A stretch of DNA of 64,000 nt, taken from positions 14,731-78,730 of the forward strand of contig JBPCIX010000021.1 in assembly GCA_051005875.1 (NCBI GenBank), read 5' to 3'. A program made the translations under genes and the position numbers. Numbering within the stretch: the first letter of the stretch is position 1; every line of letters starts with the position of its first letter. The notes under the pieces are model-generated. The model searched no databases. It was not told where the DNA came from and worked only from the letters and a program-made list of their open reading frames with translations. This DNA comes from JBPCIX01 sp051005875 (lineage in GTDB: Bacteria > Actinomycetota > CADDZG01 > JAHWKV01). Below are positions 24,967-33,871 of this stretch, one piece after another.

Positions 24967-27198
24967 TTACTGTGCCGGGGGCATGTGGGGGGAGGCCTGA
25001 TGATTACGACCGAACCTGCGGAGCCTGAGCGAGTTCGTCACTACGCTTACCGACGAAAAGGCCATGGTTGCCCCGGCGATAATTGGGTTAAGTAATCCAA
25101 AGGCGGCCAGCGGAATCGCCGCCACGTTGTAGGCGAATGCCCAGCCCAGGTTCTGGAGGATTACCCGGAAGGTCTTTTGCGATAGGTCCAGCGCGGTCAC
25201 CACCGCGTGAAGGTCCCCGGAAATCAATGTGATGTCGGAAGATTCAATTGCGACGTCGGTGCCGGTGCCGACCGCCATCCCGAGGTCGGCCTGAACCAGT
25301 GCCGGAGCGTCGTTAATTCCGTCGCCAACCATGGCTACAACGCGGCCCCCTTGTTGCAGGCGCCGCACTTCTTCGACTTTATTCTCGGGCAGGACTTCCG
25401 CCAGAACCTTATCAATCCCGAGTTCCTGGGCAATTGCTTGGGCGGTAGCACGGTTATCGCCTGTGATCATGGCCACTTCCAATCCTCTGGCCTTTAGCAA
25501 CGCCACTTCATCGGCCGCATTTTCTTTCAGCGTATCGGCGACGGCAGCGACTCCCCGAACTTTGCCGGACCATCCGGCAAAAATCGCCGTCTTGCCGTTG
25601 GCCTCGAGACCTGCCGCTGCACTTTCAAGGCTGGGATCGAGATCCAGAGCGTTGGCGGCCATCAGGCCCCGGCGACCGACAAAAATAGTCCTGCCTGCTA
25701 TTTCCGATCTAACGCCCATACCGGGCAGCGACTCAAAATCCTGGGCCGGACGAATCTCTGCCCCCCTGTCACCGGCAGCCTTTACGAGCGCCTCGGCCAC
25801 CGGATGCTCCGACGAAGCCTCGGCGGAAGCAGCCAGCGACAGCATCTCAAGCTCATCCTGCCCGTCTAAGGCAACCACGTCGGTCAGCGACATAACGCCC
25901 TTGGTGAGGGTGCCGGTCTTGTCGAAAATCACCGTTTGGACCTTGTTTGATTTCTCGAGGACCTCGCCGCCCTTGATCAAAATTCCAAGCTCGGCTCCCC
26001 TGCCCGTGCCGACCATGATTGCCGTGGGCGTGGCAAGGCCCAGAGCGCAAGGGCATGCGATTATGAGCACGGCTACTGCGGCGCGGAACCCCTCGGTTGG
26101 GTTGCCGGCAAGCCACCAACCAGCGAAAGTCAGGGCCGCGATCGCTATCACGCACGGTACGAATATCGCTGCGATTTGGTCTGCGAGACGCTGCACGGGC
26201 GCCTTGCTGCCTTGGGCCTCGGCCACCAGGCGCACAATCTGCGAAAGCGCCGTGTCAGAGCCTACCCTTTCAGCTTCTACGGTCAGCACACCGTTCGTGT
26301 TCAAGGTGGCGCCGGCCACTTTCGAGCCGGTGGATTTCTCGACCGGTACCGATTCTCCGGTCAGCATCGATTCGTTTACCGCCGAGTACCCACCTACAAC
26401 GACGCCGTCGACCGGGATTTTTTCACCGGGCCGCACTCGAACAACATCACCGACCTTGACCGCATCCGCCGGAACCATTTTCTCGATTCCATCGACGACG
26501 AGTCGCGCTTGCTTAGCGCCCATCTCAAGAAGTTTCGTGAGCGCCCCCGAAGCCCGCCCTTTGGCTCGCGCCTCGAGGTACCGGCCCAGCACCAGGAACG
26601 CGATGATCACCGCGGCGGTATCAAAATATAGATCCCCCATACCGAACAATTCGTACGTCGAGTAGAAAAACGCGGCAAGCGTGCCCAGCGCGATGAGCGA
26701 ATCCATGTTGGCGCTCAACTTCAGCGTGCGTTCCCAGGCAGTGCGCAGGAACGGCCAGCCGGAGTAGAACTGAACAGGAATGGTAAGTACGAACGCACTC
26801 CAGCGTACCCAGGGTGTGTGCATGTCCACAAGCAGCATTACCATCACAGCGGCTGCCAGGGGCCAGCTGATGAGGACTCTGGTGCGCCAGACCTGCTGAT
26901 CCGATTCGTGATCATCAGATTGGATGTGGCCGCCCGTAATCGGTTTGATCGAGTAGCCGATTTTCGAGATAGCTTTTTGGAGTTCGGCGATGGTCACCGA
27001 GGCGGGCACGTAAGTGACGTTGGCCTGATTGGTGGCCAGGTTTACGTTGGCGTCTTCGACGCCGGGCTGGCGTGCCAATACTTTTTGAATCCGCGCCGCA
27101 CAAGAACCGCAGGTCATGCCTTCGACGCTCAACTCCAGTTGCTCGGCAACCTCGGCGCTGCGACCGGTCGACCCTGCCGGGCTATCTACCTTAGACAC
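24967..27198 (-). CDS. copA: Copper-translocating P1B-type ATPase
   Basis: 743 residues, GTG start after GGAGG. It pumps Cu(I) out of the cytoplasm. An N-terminal heavy-metal-associated domain carries GMTCGSCAARIQ; eight membrane helices include the metal site IIACPCALGLATPT; the cytoplasmic loops show the TGESVPVEK actuator, phosphorylation motif DKTGTLTKG, SSEHPVAEAL, and hinge MVGDGINDAPAL. The CPC motif and MxCxxC domain favour Cu(I). Read with ccdA downstream. The copper-binding proteins at 0.2-5.9 kb are another copper theme in the window. No CsoR or CueR gene is visible here. Confidence 0.96.
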   Translation of the reverse strand: MSKVDSPAGSTGRSAEVAEQLELSVEGMTCGSCAARIQKVLARQPGVEDANVNLATNQANVTYVPASVTIAELQKAISKIGYSIKPITGGHIQSDDHESDQQVWRTRVLISWPLAAAVMVMLLVDMHTPWVRWSAFVLTIPVQFYSGWPFLRTAWERTLKLSANMDSLIALGTLAAFFYSTYELFGMGDLYFDTAAVIIAFLVLGRYLEARAKGRASGALTKLLEMGAKQARLVVDGIEKMVPADAVKVGDVVRVRPGEKIPVDGVVVGGYSAVNESMLTGESVPVEKSTGSKVAGATLNTNGVLTVEAERVGSDTALSQIVRLVAEAQGSKAPVQRLADQIAAIFVPCVIAIAALTFAGWWLAGNPTEGFRAAVAVLIIACPCALGLATPTAIMVGTGRGAELGILIKGGEVLEKSNKVQTVIFDKTGTLTKGVMSLTDVVALDGQDELEMLSLAASAEASSEHPVAEALVKAAGDRGAEIRPAQDFESLPGMGVRSEIAGRTIFVGRRGLMAANALDLDPSLESAAAGLEANGKTAIFAGWSGKVRGVAAVADTLKENAADEVALLKARGLEVAMITGDNRATAQAIAQELGIDKVLAEVLPENKVEEVRRLQQGGRVVAMVGDGINDAPALVQADLGMAVGTGTDVAIESSDITLISGDLHAVVTALDLSQKTFRVILQNLGWAFAYNVAAIPLAAFGLLNPIIAGATMAFSSVSVVTNSLRLRRFGRNHQASPHMPPAQ

Positions 27199-27326
27199 CT
27201 TTGTTAACCTCCGTCTCTTTTCCGTACCGCTGAACCCTCACCTAAGTAACGCTTTCGTATTCCTCTGCCTTCCAAGGATAGCGGTCTGCGGAATTACGGC
27301 CCCCCGGTGGGGTGCTCTAGTGTGGG

Positions 27327-28277
27327 CTAGTTTCGGACGATCCCCAGAGCATCCTGAAGCGTTTTGGCGCCGCGAATTTTGACCTGATGCGGCGTTAACT
27401 GTTTGACTTCGGCTGTCGGAACCAGAAGCAGGGATGCTTTTGCCCGCTCGGCGGCCACTGCCTTTTCATCGAGCCCGCCCACTTCGCCCACTTCGCCGTC
27501 CAAGGAAATGGTCCCCGAGGCGGCAATCGTGCGGCCCCGGGCCAAATCGGCGGGGTCGAGCAAGTCGGCGACCGCAAGCGCGTACGAAAGCCCGGCTGAC
27601 GGCCCCCCAATGTTGGGGTGCTTTTTGAAACGAATCTCAAAAGGCAGATCGACCTTCAACCCGCGAGTTTCGGCCAAAACACCGATGGCGGCGGTGAGCA
27701 CAGCCGCATTGGGGAGCTTGATTGTTGCAACCGAAACCTTGAGCGGCTTTCCCTTTCGCTCGATTAGAACGTTCAACCTGGTCCCCGGCGGACGCGACGA
27801 AATTATGGGCTTTAGGTCGGTCGCAAGCCCAACCTTTTTCCCTTCGATTTCGGTTATCACATCACCGGTGCGAAGCACTTTGCCTGCCGGGGCCGTTTTC
27901 ACCACCTGCAGAATTTTTGCGCCCGTGCCGGTTGTGGTGACCGGGAGTCCTACCGCCCTTGCAGCTGCCGCAGCAGCCAGCTGCTGGCTCTCCAGGAACA
28001 TCCCCTTTTGCAGACGGTCGAACTCGGTCTCGGAGACGCCTTGTGGAACCAGAGCCGACAGAGGCAGGGACTGTTTCTTAGAATCGAGCATCGCCCAAAG
28101 GGCGCCAAAAGCATTGGGCTGGTGAAGCGTTACCGCAACGAGCAAATACTGCCCGTTCAGCTTTTTGGTGGGAACCCCGGTGACCTTGATGTCATTCGAC
28201 AAATCGAGCGCCGGCGCCGGACCGATGATCGCAATTGGGGGACGGTACAGAAAACCCCCCGCCAAAATGAGAATCAA
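27327..28277 (-). CDS. Membrane-anchored PDZ-Lon (S16) protease, YlbL-like
   Basis: 316 residues. An N-terminal hydrophobic segment (LILAGGFLYRPPIAIIG) anchors it; a PDZ domain lies around residues 120-195 (LRTGDVITEIEGKKV), and the C-terminal domain is a Lon-type protease. The catalytic Ser is in IGGPSAGLSYAL and the Lys in GGLDEKAVAAERA, giving the Ser-Lys dyad. Such proteins are common in actinobacteria and firmicutes and degrade membrane or secreted substrates. The gene sits downstream of a small hypothetical gene and a wall peptidase, on the same strand. Confidence 0.92.
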   Translation of the reverse strand: MILILAGGFLYRPPIAIIGPAPALDLSNDIKVTGVPTKKLNGQYLLVAVTLHQPNAFGALWAMLDSKKQSLPLSALVPQGVSETEFDRLQKGMFLESQQLAAAAAARAVGLPVTTTGTGAKILQVVKTAPAGKVLRTGDVITEIEGKKVGLATDLKPIISSRPPGTRLNVLIERKGKPLKVSVATIKLPNAAVLTAAIGVLAETRGLKVDLPFEIRFKKHPNIGGPSAGLSYALAVADLLDPADLARGRTIAASGTISLDGEVGEVGGLDEKAVAAERAKASLLLVPTAEVKQLTPHQVKIRGAKTLQDALGIVRN

Positions 28278-28308
28278 AATGGCCAGTACTTTGCTGCGCG
28301 GCCGGTAC

Positions 28309-28611
28309 TTAACCCTCCCGCGCCTTGTCGAGCTTTATCCTGGCCACCTTCACATACTGGAGAGCAAGGGTCTCTTGATCGGCCTCGAGGGCATCTAGAG
28401 CCATCTTGAAAGTGTTGGCCGCAGCGCCGTAGATTCTTTCAGGAGTATCTTCGCTGCCGTCGTTGAACATGCCTCTCGGCCGAAACTCGGCGATCTCAAG
28501 GGAAGCCGCCCTGGCCTCGGCCAAAGTACCCTTTCCCTCAGCAGCAGCTTCGATAGCCTTGGCGACCTTATCAAACAGTTCGTCGTCGATTAGTTCGTTG
28601 TCGTCTGCCAT
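28309..28611 (-). CDS. Small acidic hypothetical protein
   Basis: 100 residues, acidic N-terminus (MADDNELIDDELFDKV), then two or three amphipathic helices rich in Ala, Glu and Lys; no signal or membrane segment. It lies between the VanY-like peptidase (18 bases upstream) and the PDZ-Lon protease (31 bases downstream), all on the minus strand, so it is probably part of the same unit. The helical style is TPR-like (ALQYVKVARIKLDKA), but I recognise no family. Confidence 0.7.
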   Translation of the reverse strand: MADDNELIDDELFDKVAKAIEAAAEGKGTLAEARAASLEIAEFRPRGMFNDGSEDTPERIYGAAANTFKMALDALEADQETLALQYVKVARIKLDKAREG

Positions 28612-28628
28612 TAGCCCAGTGTACCGCC

Positions 28629-29963
28629 CTAGGCGTCGCCCACCGCGAGGACGCCGCCATCTGACCGGGCAAGCCAGTATCCCTTTGCGGTGGCCGACGA
28701 GGCCATTCCAATAACGCCATCCGTCGAGCCGCTCCAGCCCAAAGGCCGCAAGCTAAATGCATCGCCAAAGGCGAATACGTCGCCTTTCGAAGAAACCAGC
28801 CAATAGCCCTTGCCCGAGGGCGTCGCTTCAATGCCGACAATCGGCTTAGCGGATGAAGCCGGTGCGGGGGAAAGGACCGGGGCGTCGCCAAAGGACAGAA
28901 CCTGGCCTTTCGACGTAGCAAGCCAGTAGCCTGCGCCCGTAAGAGTCGCTTCAATGCCCACGACGGCGCCGTCCAACTTCGGAACTTCAGCCGGGCCGAA
29001 ATTGCCGGCATCGCCATAGGCGAAGAGTTCGCCATTCGATGCAGCCAGCCAGTAGCCCTTGCCTGAAGGAGTTGATTGCATTCCAATAATTGAAGTTCCG
29101 GCTTTAGGACGAGCGGAACCGAAATTGCGGGCGGCGCCAAATGAGAAGACACCTCCGTCGCCCGCAACCAGCCAGCAGCCCTGGGCATCCGGCGTGCTTG
29201 CCCCGGCTACAACAAGGCGATCCGGCCGAAGCTCGCCCGCTTTCCCACAGGGGGCCGCATCCCCAACCCTGGTCAGCCCACCTGAGCCCGTCAGCGTCGA
29301 AAAACCTCCGGGTTTGGCTGAGAGCACCGAGGCGACGTCGACCCGTACCTGCCCGGCGCGAGCCGTCCCGCCGTCGCCTACCCATTCCCAATGCCAGGGC
29401 TCGGGACAGGGGCTACCTCCCGGCTCCGCCCAGCCGGGGTGGTTCCATCCGAACCGGGCCGCCTCGCGTTTTAGCCATTTGTAGCTGGGAGAGTTGAAGT
29501 CGTTAACCGAACCGGTGGCGTCGCCGAAATCAACCGCCTTGCCCCATCCGTGCATCGATTTACCCGATCCTGCCGCACAGGCACAATTACCCCCGGTGCA
29601 GGCGCCGGTCTTCGCTGCGGACTGGGCTTCGGCAGGCCGGTAGCAATCGCGCCCCGTAAGAGAAATTCCTGCCGCGCGCGCTGCTGCAAGCAGCTTCGCC
29701 AGGCTGGGCGCTGCGGCCCTTGCCGGCGTGCACCCTTCCTCGATCTTAATCAGCGCCGCAGGGTTCATCATTCCGTTAGCCTCGCCGGCGACTGCGGTAG
29801 GGCGATTTTTTGGCCGAATTGGCGAGGCGCCCTTGGAAGGCCAGGCCGCAGCAGGCGGTTCAACCGCTGTGAGCCCCAGGGGGCCCGGCGCGGCAGCCTG
29901 GGCCGGGCCGGGCAAGACCAGTACGAATAATAGGGCAGCAAGAAGTACCGTGCTGTTTCTCAA
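28629..29963 (-). CDS. Secreted VanY-like D,D-/L,D-carboxypeptidase (M15B) with C-terminal propeller-type repeats
   Basis: 444 residues from TTG 29963, chosen because it overlaps the upstream stop (TTGA) and leaves a clean signal peptide; the frame also extends to 30092. After the signal comes a peptidase M15 domain: SMHGWGKAVDFGD gives the zinc His and Asp, and EPWHWEWVG the third His. The last 200 residues hold about five repeats of the type GYWLAASNGELFAYGDA, each starting near a G-Y/C-W-L motif. These repeats are frequent on secreted actinobacterial proteins and probably form a beta-propeller that binds wall or glycan. Likely trims peptidoglycan stem peptides. Confidence 0.88.
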   Translation of the reverse strand: MRNSTVLLAALLFVLVLPGPAQAAAPGPLGLTAVEPPAAAWPSKGASPIRPKNRPTAVAGEANGMMNPAALIKIEEGCTPARAAAPSLAKLLAAARAAGISLTGRDCYRPAEAQSAAKTGACTGGNCACAAGSGKSMHGWGKAVDFGDATGSVNDFNSPSYKWLKREAARFGWNHPGWAEPGGSPCPEPWHWEWVGDGGTARAGQVRVDVASVLSAKPGGFSTLTGSGGLTRVGDAAPCGKAGELRPDRLVVAGASTPDAQGCWLVAGDGGVFSFGAARNFGSARPKAGTSIIGMQSTPSGKGYWLAASNGELFAYGDAGNFGPAEVPKLDGAVVGIEATLTGAGYWLATSKGQVLSFGDAPVLSPAPASSAKPIVGIEATPSGKGYWLVSSKGDVFAFGDAFSLRPLGWSGSTDGVIGMASSATAKGYWLARSDGGVLAVGDA

Positions 29964-30649
29964 GAGCTTCGCAGGGCTCGAGCCGCCCGAAGCTCGCGCT
30001 TTACTTTCATCCAGTCGGAAGTCTTGGTGGAAAACAGGGCATCGGTTGCGATCTGCAACAGGCCTACCCCCACGAGCAAAGCCACCGGCCACTTCCCAAC
30101 ATCAAACGAGATCGCAACGGGGATCAAGGCGAACGGTAGGATCTTGGTCACGACCGCTCCCGAAGCATGCATTACTGCTCTCTTGCCGGGCGAGGTCCTC
30201 AAATAAGATTCGTAATCGCTTTTTGCGCCCGGTCTAGGCGGAGGCGGGCCGCCGAGAAAATAGTAGATGAACTTGATTCCCACCAAGCGGCCCACGACCC
30301 AGTGGGCCAGGCTGTGCGTCGAGACGATCAATAGACCAAAAGCAGCAAAGAAGGCAAGGGTGCGGACCTGCATATCGGCGAGTCTGCCGCCCAGAGCCAA
30401 AACCGCGAGGCCGCCAAGCGTCAACAGCGCGAGAATCGCGGTGCCCGCGGTCGCGGGGATACGCAGCCTAACGCCGGCTTCAAAGGCGGCCCGGTCAATT
30501 AACGAGATTCGATGACCCCACTGGGCTGCAAGACCGGGGTCCGAGCGAACCTTGCCGACCGCCTTCCAAAAGCCGGTGCCCTTCAATCCTCTTCCAGCAG
30601 CCAGGGCCCGCTCCGCGCGCTCAAGAGTTTCCTCGATGCCCGCACTCAT
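29960..30649 (-). CDS. Membrane protein resembling a degenerate site-2 protease (M50-like)
   Basis: 229 residues with four to five predicted membrane helices and a long amphipathic N-terminus. One helix carries HSLAHWVVGRLVGIKF: the spacing His-x3-His is that of the M50 HEXXH motif, but Ser stands in place of the catalytic Glu. Near the C-terminus ATDALFSTKTSDW occupies the place of the conserved N/D-x-D-G motif, also degenerate. The sequence suggests a former intramembrane protease kept as an inactive, regulatory or chaperone-like protein; this is inference. Translationally coupled to the VanY-like peptidase downstream, so it may help that secreted enzyme. Confidence 0.6.
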   Translation of the reverse strand: MSAGIEETLERAERALAAGRGLKGTGFWKAVGKVRSDPGLAAQWGHRISLIDRAAFEAGVRLRIPATAGTAILALLTLGGLAVLALGGRLADMQVRTLAFFAAFGLLIVSTHSLAHWVVGRLVGIKFIYYFLGGPPPPRPGAKSDYESYLRTSPGKRAVMHASGAVVTKILPFALIPVAISFDVGKWPVALLVGVGLLQIATDALFSTKTSDWMKVKRELRAARALRSS

Positions 30650-30733
30650 ATCGATAAGGATAACCGCGGCCCTGAATAAGAAATAGCATTAGCGAGCGAA
30701 ATCACAAGAGGGCATTTGCCTAAGGGGACGTGC

Positions 30734-31357
30734 ATGAACGGAAAAGCAATTCGGCAGGAATGGAGCGACGCTGTCGCCGGTGTGATTCGCTGGGGAATTC
30801 ATCGGGGCATCGCGACTATTTTGATAGTGGTGGGAGCAGCCCTGGTGGTTGCAGCCGGCAATCGGTTGCTACGGCGACTAGGAGAAAGGCTCTCCACGCA
30901 GGATGCAGAGTCGGGCCGCGGCGGCCACCGAGCGGCGACCCTGATGACGGTGTTGAAGAGCGTCATGTCGGTCACGGTGTGGGTGACCGCCGTTTTGCTT
31001 ATCTTCAATCAAATCGGGTTGAACCTCGGCCCCCTGATCGCCGGTGCAGGAATTGCAGGACTTGCGATTGGATTTGGGGCTCAGGCGATGGTCAAGGACT
31101 TTGTCACCGGCTTTTTCGTTTTGCTCGAAGACCAATTCCGTGTGGGCGACACTATTGAGATCGACGGCGCCATCGGAGTGGTGGAATCATTCACGTTGCG
31201 GCTGACTTCGATTCGCACGAATGAAGGAAATTTGGTTCACATTGGCAACGGCGAAATAAAGAAAATATCCAACGCTTCCCATCATGGATTGAGGCCGGGG
31301 ATCGAGGCACAGAGTGAGATAGCCGAGCTTAAAGAGCAAAGGGATCAGGGGGGATGA
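30734..31357 (+). CDS. Small mechanosensitive channel (MscS family)
   Basis: 207 residues from ATG 30734, preceded by AAGGGGA; an in-frame TTG at 30716 is less likely. Three membrane helices are followed by the signature AGAGIAGLAIGFGAQAMVKD of the pore helix and the FFVLLEDQFRVGDTIEIDG beta domain. The C-terminal domain is short compared with E. coli MscS (286 residues). It opens under membrane tension to release solutes. The stop overlaps the next start (ATGA), so it is coupled to the dioxygenase gene, an unusual pairing. Confidence 0.93.
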   Translation: MNGKAIRQEWSDAVAGVIRWGIHRGIATILIVVGAALVVAAGNRLLRRLGERLSTQDAESGRGGHRAATLMTVLKSVMSVTVWVTAVLLIFNQIGLNLGPLIAGAGIAGLAIGFGAQAMVKDFVTGFFVLLEDQFRVGDTIEIDGAIGVVESFTLRLTSIRTNEGNLVHIGNGEIKKISNASHHGLRPGIEAQSEIAELKEQRDQGG

Positions 31358-32286
31358 ATCTTGAGGGCATTCACCACATCACCGCAATCACCGGTGACTC
31401 CCGCGCCAACCTAGATTTCTACTCGGGTGTGCTCGGGCTCAGGCTTGTTGCCAAGAGCATTAATCAAGACGATTCGCATCCTACCTACCACCTGTTTTAT
31501 GCCGACGAAAAGGCTACGCCGGGGGCCGAGCTCACCTTCTTTGAATATCCGGGTGTGCCGCCCGGGTCGCCGGGGGCGGGGATGGTGCACCGCATCACGT
31601 GGCGGGTCGATTCTGAAGATGCCTTGAACTTTTGGGCCGAACGACTTCGAACACGCGGCGTTGACTCGGTATTGCTCGTAGACAAATTGCAATTCGAAGA
31701 TTCCGAAGGCCTGGGTCTCGAGCTTACCGTGGCTGAGGTGAGCGATGAGCCCTTAAGGGCCGAGCATCCTGAAATCCCCGCTAAGTTTGCGCTCGGCGGC
31801 TTCCACGGGGTCCGAGCCTATTGCGCCCACCCCGAGCGCAGCCGAGATATCTTGGAGGAAACTCTGCACTTCCGGGCTCAAGACGACGACCTGTGGGAAG
31901 CGCGGGGCGCCATAAGGGGAAGCACATACTCCTACGACTTATTTCCGCCAAGACCCGGCGTTCAAGGGGCAGGCACGGTCCACCACGTTGCTTGGCGAGC
32001 CGCGACCGACACCGAGCATTCAACCTGGCGCGACCAGCTTGAAACTGCGGGCGCCTCGCCCACTGCGGTGATCGACCGTTACTACTTCAAGTCGATCTAC
32101 TTCCGCGAGCCCAGCGGGGTCTTGTTCGAAATCGCCTCGCCCGGCCCCGGCTTTACTCGCGACACCCCGCTGGAGCATCTTGGCGAGGCGATCGCCCTTC
32201 CGCCCTGGCTCGAATCGCAAAGAGAGTTGATCGAGAGCCAGCTGGCCAAGCTGCCCAACCCGCGCGAAGCCTGGACGGCCCAATAG
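31354..32286 (+). CDS. VOC-family ring-cleaving dioxygenase (MhqO/MhqA-like)
   Basis: 310 residues with two tandem vicinal-oxygen-chelate modules. Module 1 starts HHITAITGDSRANLDFY; module 2 starts FHGVRAYCAHPERSRDIL. Metal-ligand candidates are His in HHIT, His in GTVHHVAWRA and Glu in SGVLFEIASPGPGF. The closest recognisable group is the quinone-responsive MhqO family, which opens hydroquinone or catechol rings. Coupled to mscS by a four-base overlap. The downstream molybdate genes start close by, so this cluster may be one transcription unit with mixed functions. Confidence 0.85.
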   Translation: MNLEGIHHITAITGDSRANLDFYSGVLGLRLVAKSINQDDSHPTYHLFYADEKATPGAELTFFEYPGVPPGSPGAGMVHRITWRVDSEDALNFWAERLRTRGVDSVLLVDKLQFEDSEGLGLELTVAEVSDEPLRAEHPEIPAKFALGGFHGVRAYCAHPERSRDILEETLHFRAQDDDLWEARGAIRGSTYSYDLFPPRPGVQGAGTVHHVAWRAATDTEHSTWRDQLETAGASPTAVIDRYYFKSIYFREPSGVLFEIASPGPGFTRDTPLEHLGEAIALPPWLESQRELIESQLAKLPNPREAWTAQ

Positions 32287-32336
32287 GTTCACGGGGCCGC
32301 TGTAGTGCCCTCGCCATAGCTCTGGTTGCCGGGGTT

Positions 32337-33086
32337 TTGTCCGGCGGCTGCGGAAAGCCTGACGCTGCGCCGCCAACCGGACCGAAGGCCGCGGCATCTT
32401 CCGAGCAAAGCCTGTCTGGGCCGCTTACGATCTTCGCCGCCGCTTCGCTCGCCGGGGCATTAACCGATTTCAAGTCCCAGCTCACGAAAACCAATCCGCA
32501 GTTACAGATCACCTACAGCTTCAGCGGATCACAGATTCTGGTTGCCCAAATCATGAACGGCGCCCCGGCAGACCTGGTTGCCACCGCCGACGAAACCAGC
32601 ATGAGGGACCTGGTAGGCAAAGGGCTGGTAGAAACGCCGAGAATATTCGCTTCGAACAAACTCGCAATTATTACAGGCAAAGGGAACCCCCATCACATCC
32701 GTGGTCTCGACGATCTTTCGCGGCGGGATCTAAGGATAATTCTTGCAGATCCCTCGGTCCCCGCCGGGCGATACGCCCGGCTGGCTCTTGCCAAAAAGGG
32801 GCTCGAGGTCCGCCCTGATTCGCTGGAACTTGACGTGAAGTCCGAGGTTCAAAAGGTAGCCTCGGGCGAAGCCGATGCAGCAATTGTTTATCGTACCGAT
32901 GTCCTGGCCGCCGGATCTGCGGTAACCGGCGTGGCCATTCCTGATGACCAAAATGTCATTGTCCGGTACCACGCGGCGGTAATTAGTGCCGGTGCGAACC
33001 AGCAACGCGCAACCAATCTCCTAAGCCTCCTTCTTGGCTCGCCCGGCCGGAAAACCCTTAAGAAGGCGGGCTTCGGAAATCCATGA
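32337..33086 (+). CDS. modA: Molybdate ABC transporter substrate-binding lipoprotein (start uncertain)
   Basis: 249 residues from TTG 32337. The mature part is ModA-like: LTIFAAASLAGALTDF, a SFSGSQILVAQIMNGAPADL anion-binding segment (read as SFSGSQILVAQ and GAPADLVATAD), and SGEADAAIVYRTDV. Upstream of the TTG the same frame stays open and encodes SRGRC, SALAIALVAGV and a lipobox LSGGC, a perfect lipoprotein signal, but no ATG, GTG or TTG begins it. Start may be CTG 32271 or ATA 32283, which overlaps the upstream stop. The protein delivers molybdate to ModBC. Overlaps modB by ATGA. Confidence 0.9.
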   Translation: MSGGCGKPDAAPPTGPKAAASSEQSLSGPLTIFAAASLAGALTDFKSQLTKTNPQLQITYSFSGSQILVAQIMNGAPADLVATADETSMRDLVGKGLVETPRIFASNKLAIITGKGNPHHIRGLDDLSRRDLRIILADPSVPAGRYARLALAKKGLEVRPDSLELDVKSEVQKVASGEADAAIVYRTDVLAAGSAVTGVAIPDDQNVIVRYHAAVISAGANQQRATNLLSLLLGSPGRKTLKKAGFGNP

Positions 33087-33871
33087 GCCTCAAAAATCGG
33101 CCCCCTGCCGCCCTCTTGATTGCAGCCGGCCTGGGCATCGCGTTCGTGGTCGTCCCTTTGATCGGCCTGCTACAAAGGGCCGAATGGTCGAATATGTCCC
33201 GACAACTTACGTCCGACGAAGTGCTTCAAGCCCTTGGGCTGTCACTAATTTGTTCGTTCGCGGCGGCGTTAGTAGGAACAATTCTGGGGGTCCCGCTTGC
33301 CTGGGTACTTGCGAGGCTAAGTTTCCCTGGACGTTCGATTATTCGAGCTTTGGCGATTTTGCCGATGGTGCTCCCCCCCGTGGTTGGAGGCGTGGCGTTG
33401 CTGCAGGCATTTGGCCGGCAGGGATTTCTAGGCCGATACCTCGGCGGTCTTCCCGGGTTCCCGCTCCCTTTCACCACTGCCGGCGTTATTCTCGCCGAGA
33501 CTTTTGTTGCAATGCCTTTTGTAGTCATGACGGTCGAAGCAGGATTTCGGCAAACCGACCTTGGGTTCGAAGAAGCCGCGGCCAGTTTGGGGGCAAACCC
33601 GTGGAGAAGGTTTCGGACGATCACGGCTCCCCTAGCAGCAACTTCTATTGCGGCCGGCGCCGCCCTTTGCTGGGCCCGGGCTCTCGGCGAGTTTGGGGCC
33701 ACAATCACATTCGCCGGCAACCTTCCCGGGAGAACGGAAACCATGCCTACGGCGGTTTATACGTTGCTACAGACAAACCCCGGCGCTGCCATCTCGCTGT
33801 CGGTGCTTCTACTGGCAATCTCGCTGGGCGTCCTGGTCGGCCTGCGGGACAGTTGGATTCGCCCCAGATAA
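33083..33871 (+). CDS. modB: Molybdate ABC transporter permease
   Basis: 262 residues, five or six membrane helices. The EAA loop that contacts the ATPase is seen as EEAAASLGANPWRRFRTITAP; here EEAAASLGANPWRRF and LGEFGATITFAGN, which is the diagnostic ModB segment, both occur. Forms the membrane channel for molybdate or tungstate uptake. Start ATG overlaps the modA stop and the end overlaps the modC start by one base, giving a tightly coupled modABC operon. Confidence 0.94.
   Translation: MSLKNRPPAALLIAAGLGIAFVVVPLIGLLQRAEWSNMSRQLTSDEVLQALGLSLICSFAAALVGTILGVPLAWVLARLSFPGRSIIRALAILPMVLPPVVGGVALLQAFGRQGFLGRYLGGLPGFPLPFTTAGVILAETFVAMPFVVMTVEAGFRQTDLGFEEAAASLGANPWRRFRTITAPLAATSIAAGAALCWARALGEFGATITFAGNLPGRTETMPTAVYTLLQTNPGAAISLSVLLLAISLGVLVGLRDSWIRPR

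Noticed and set aside
28629..29310. DNA tandem repeat or CRISPR-like array in the VanY-like gene
   Set aside because: The periodicity is in the protein (propeller-type repeats); the DNA units are diverged and there are no identical repeats with spacers.
33034..33870. N-terminal extension of modC overlapping modB
   Set aside because: The open frame is a shadow of the conserved modB gene; ModC homology begins at ATG 33871.
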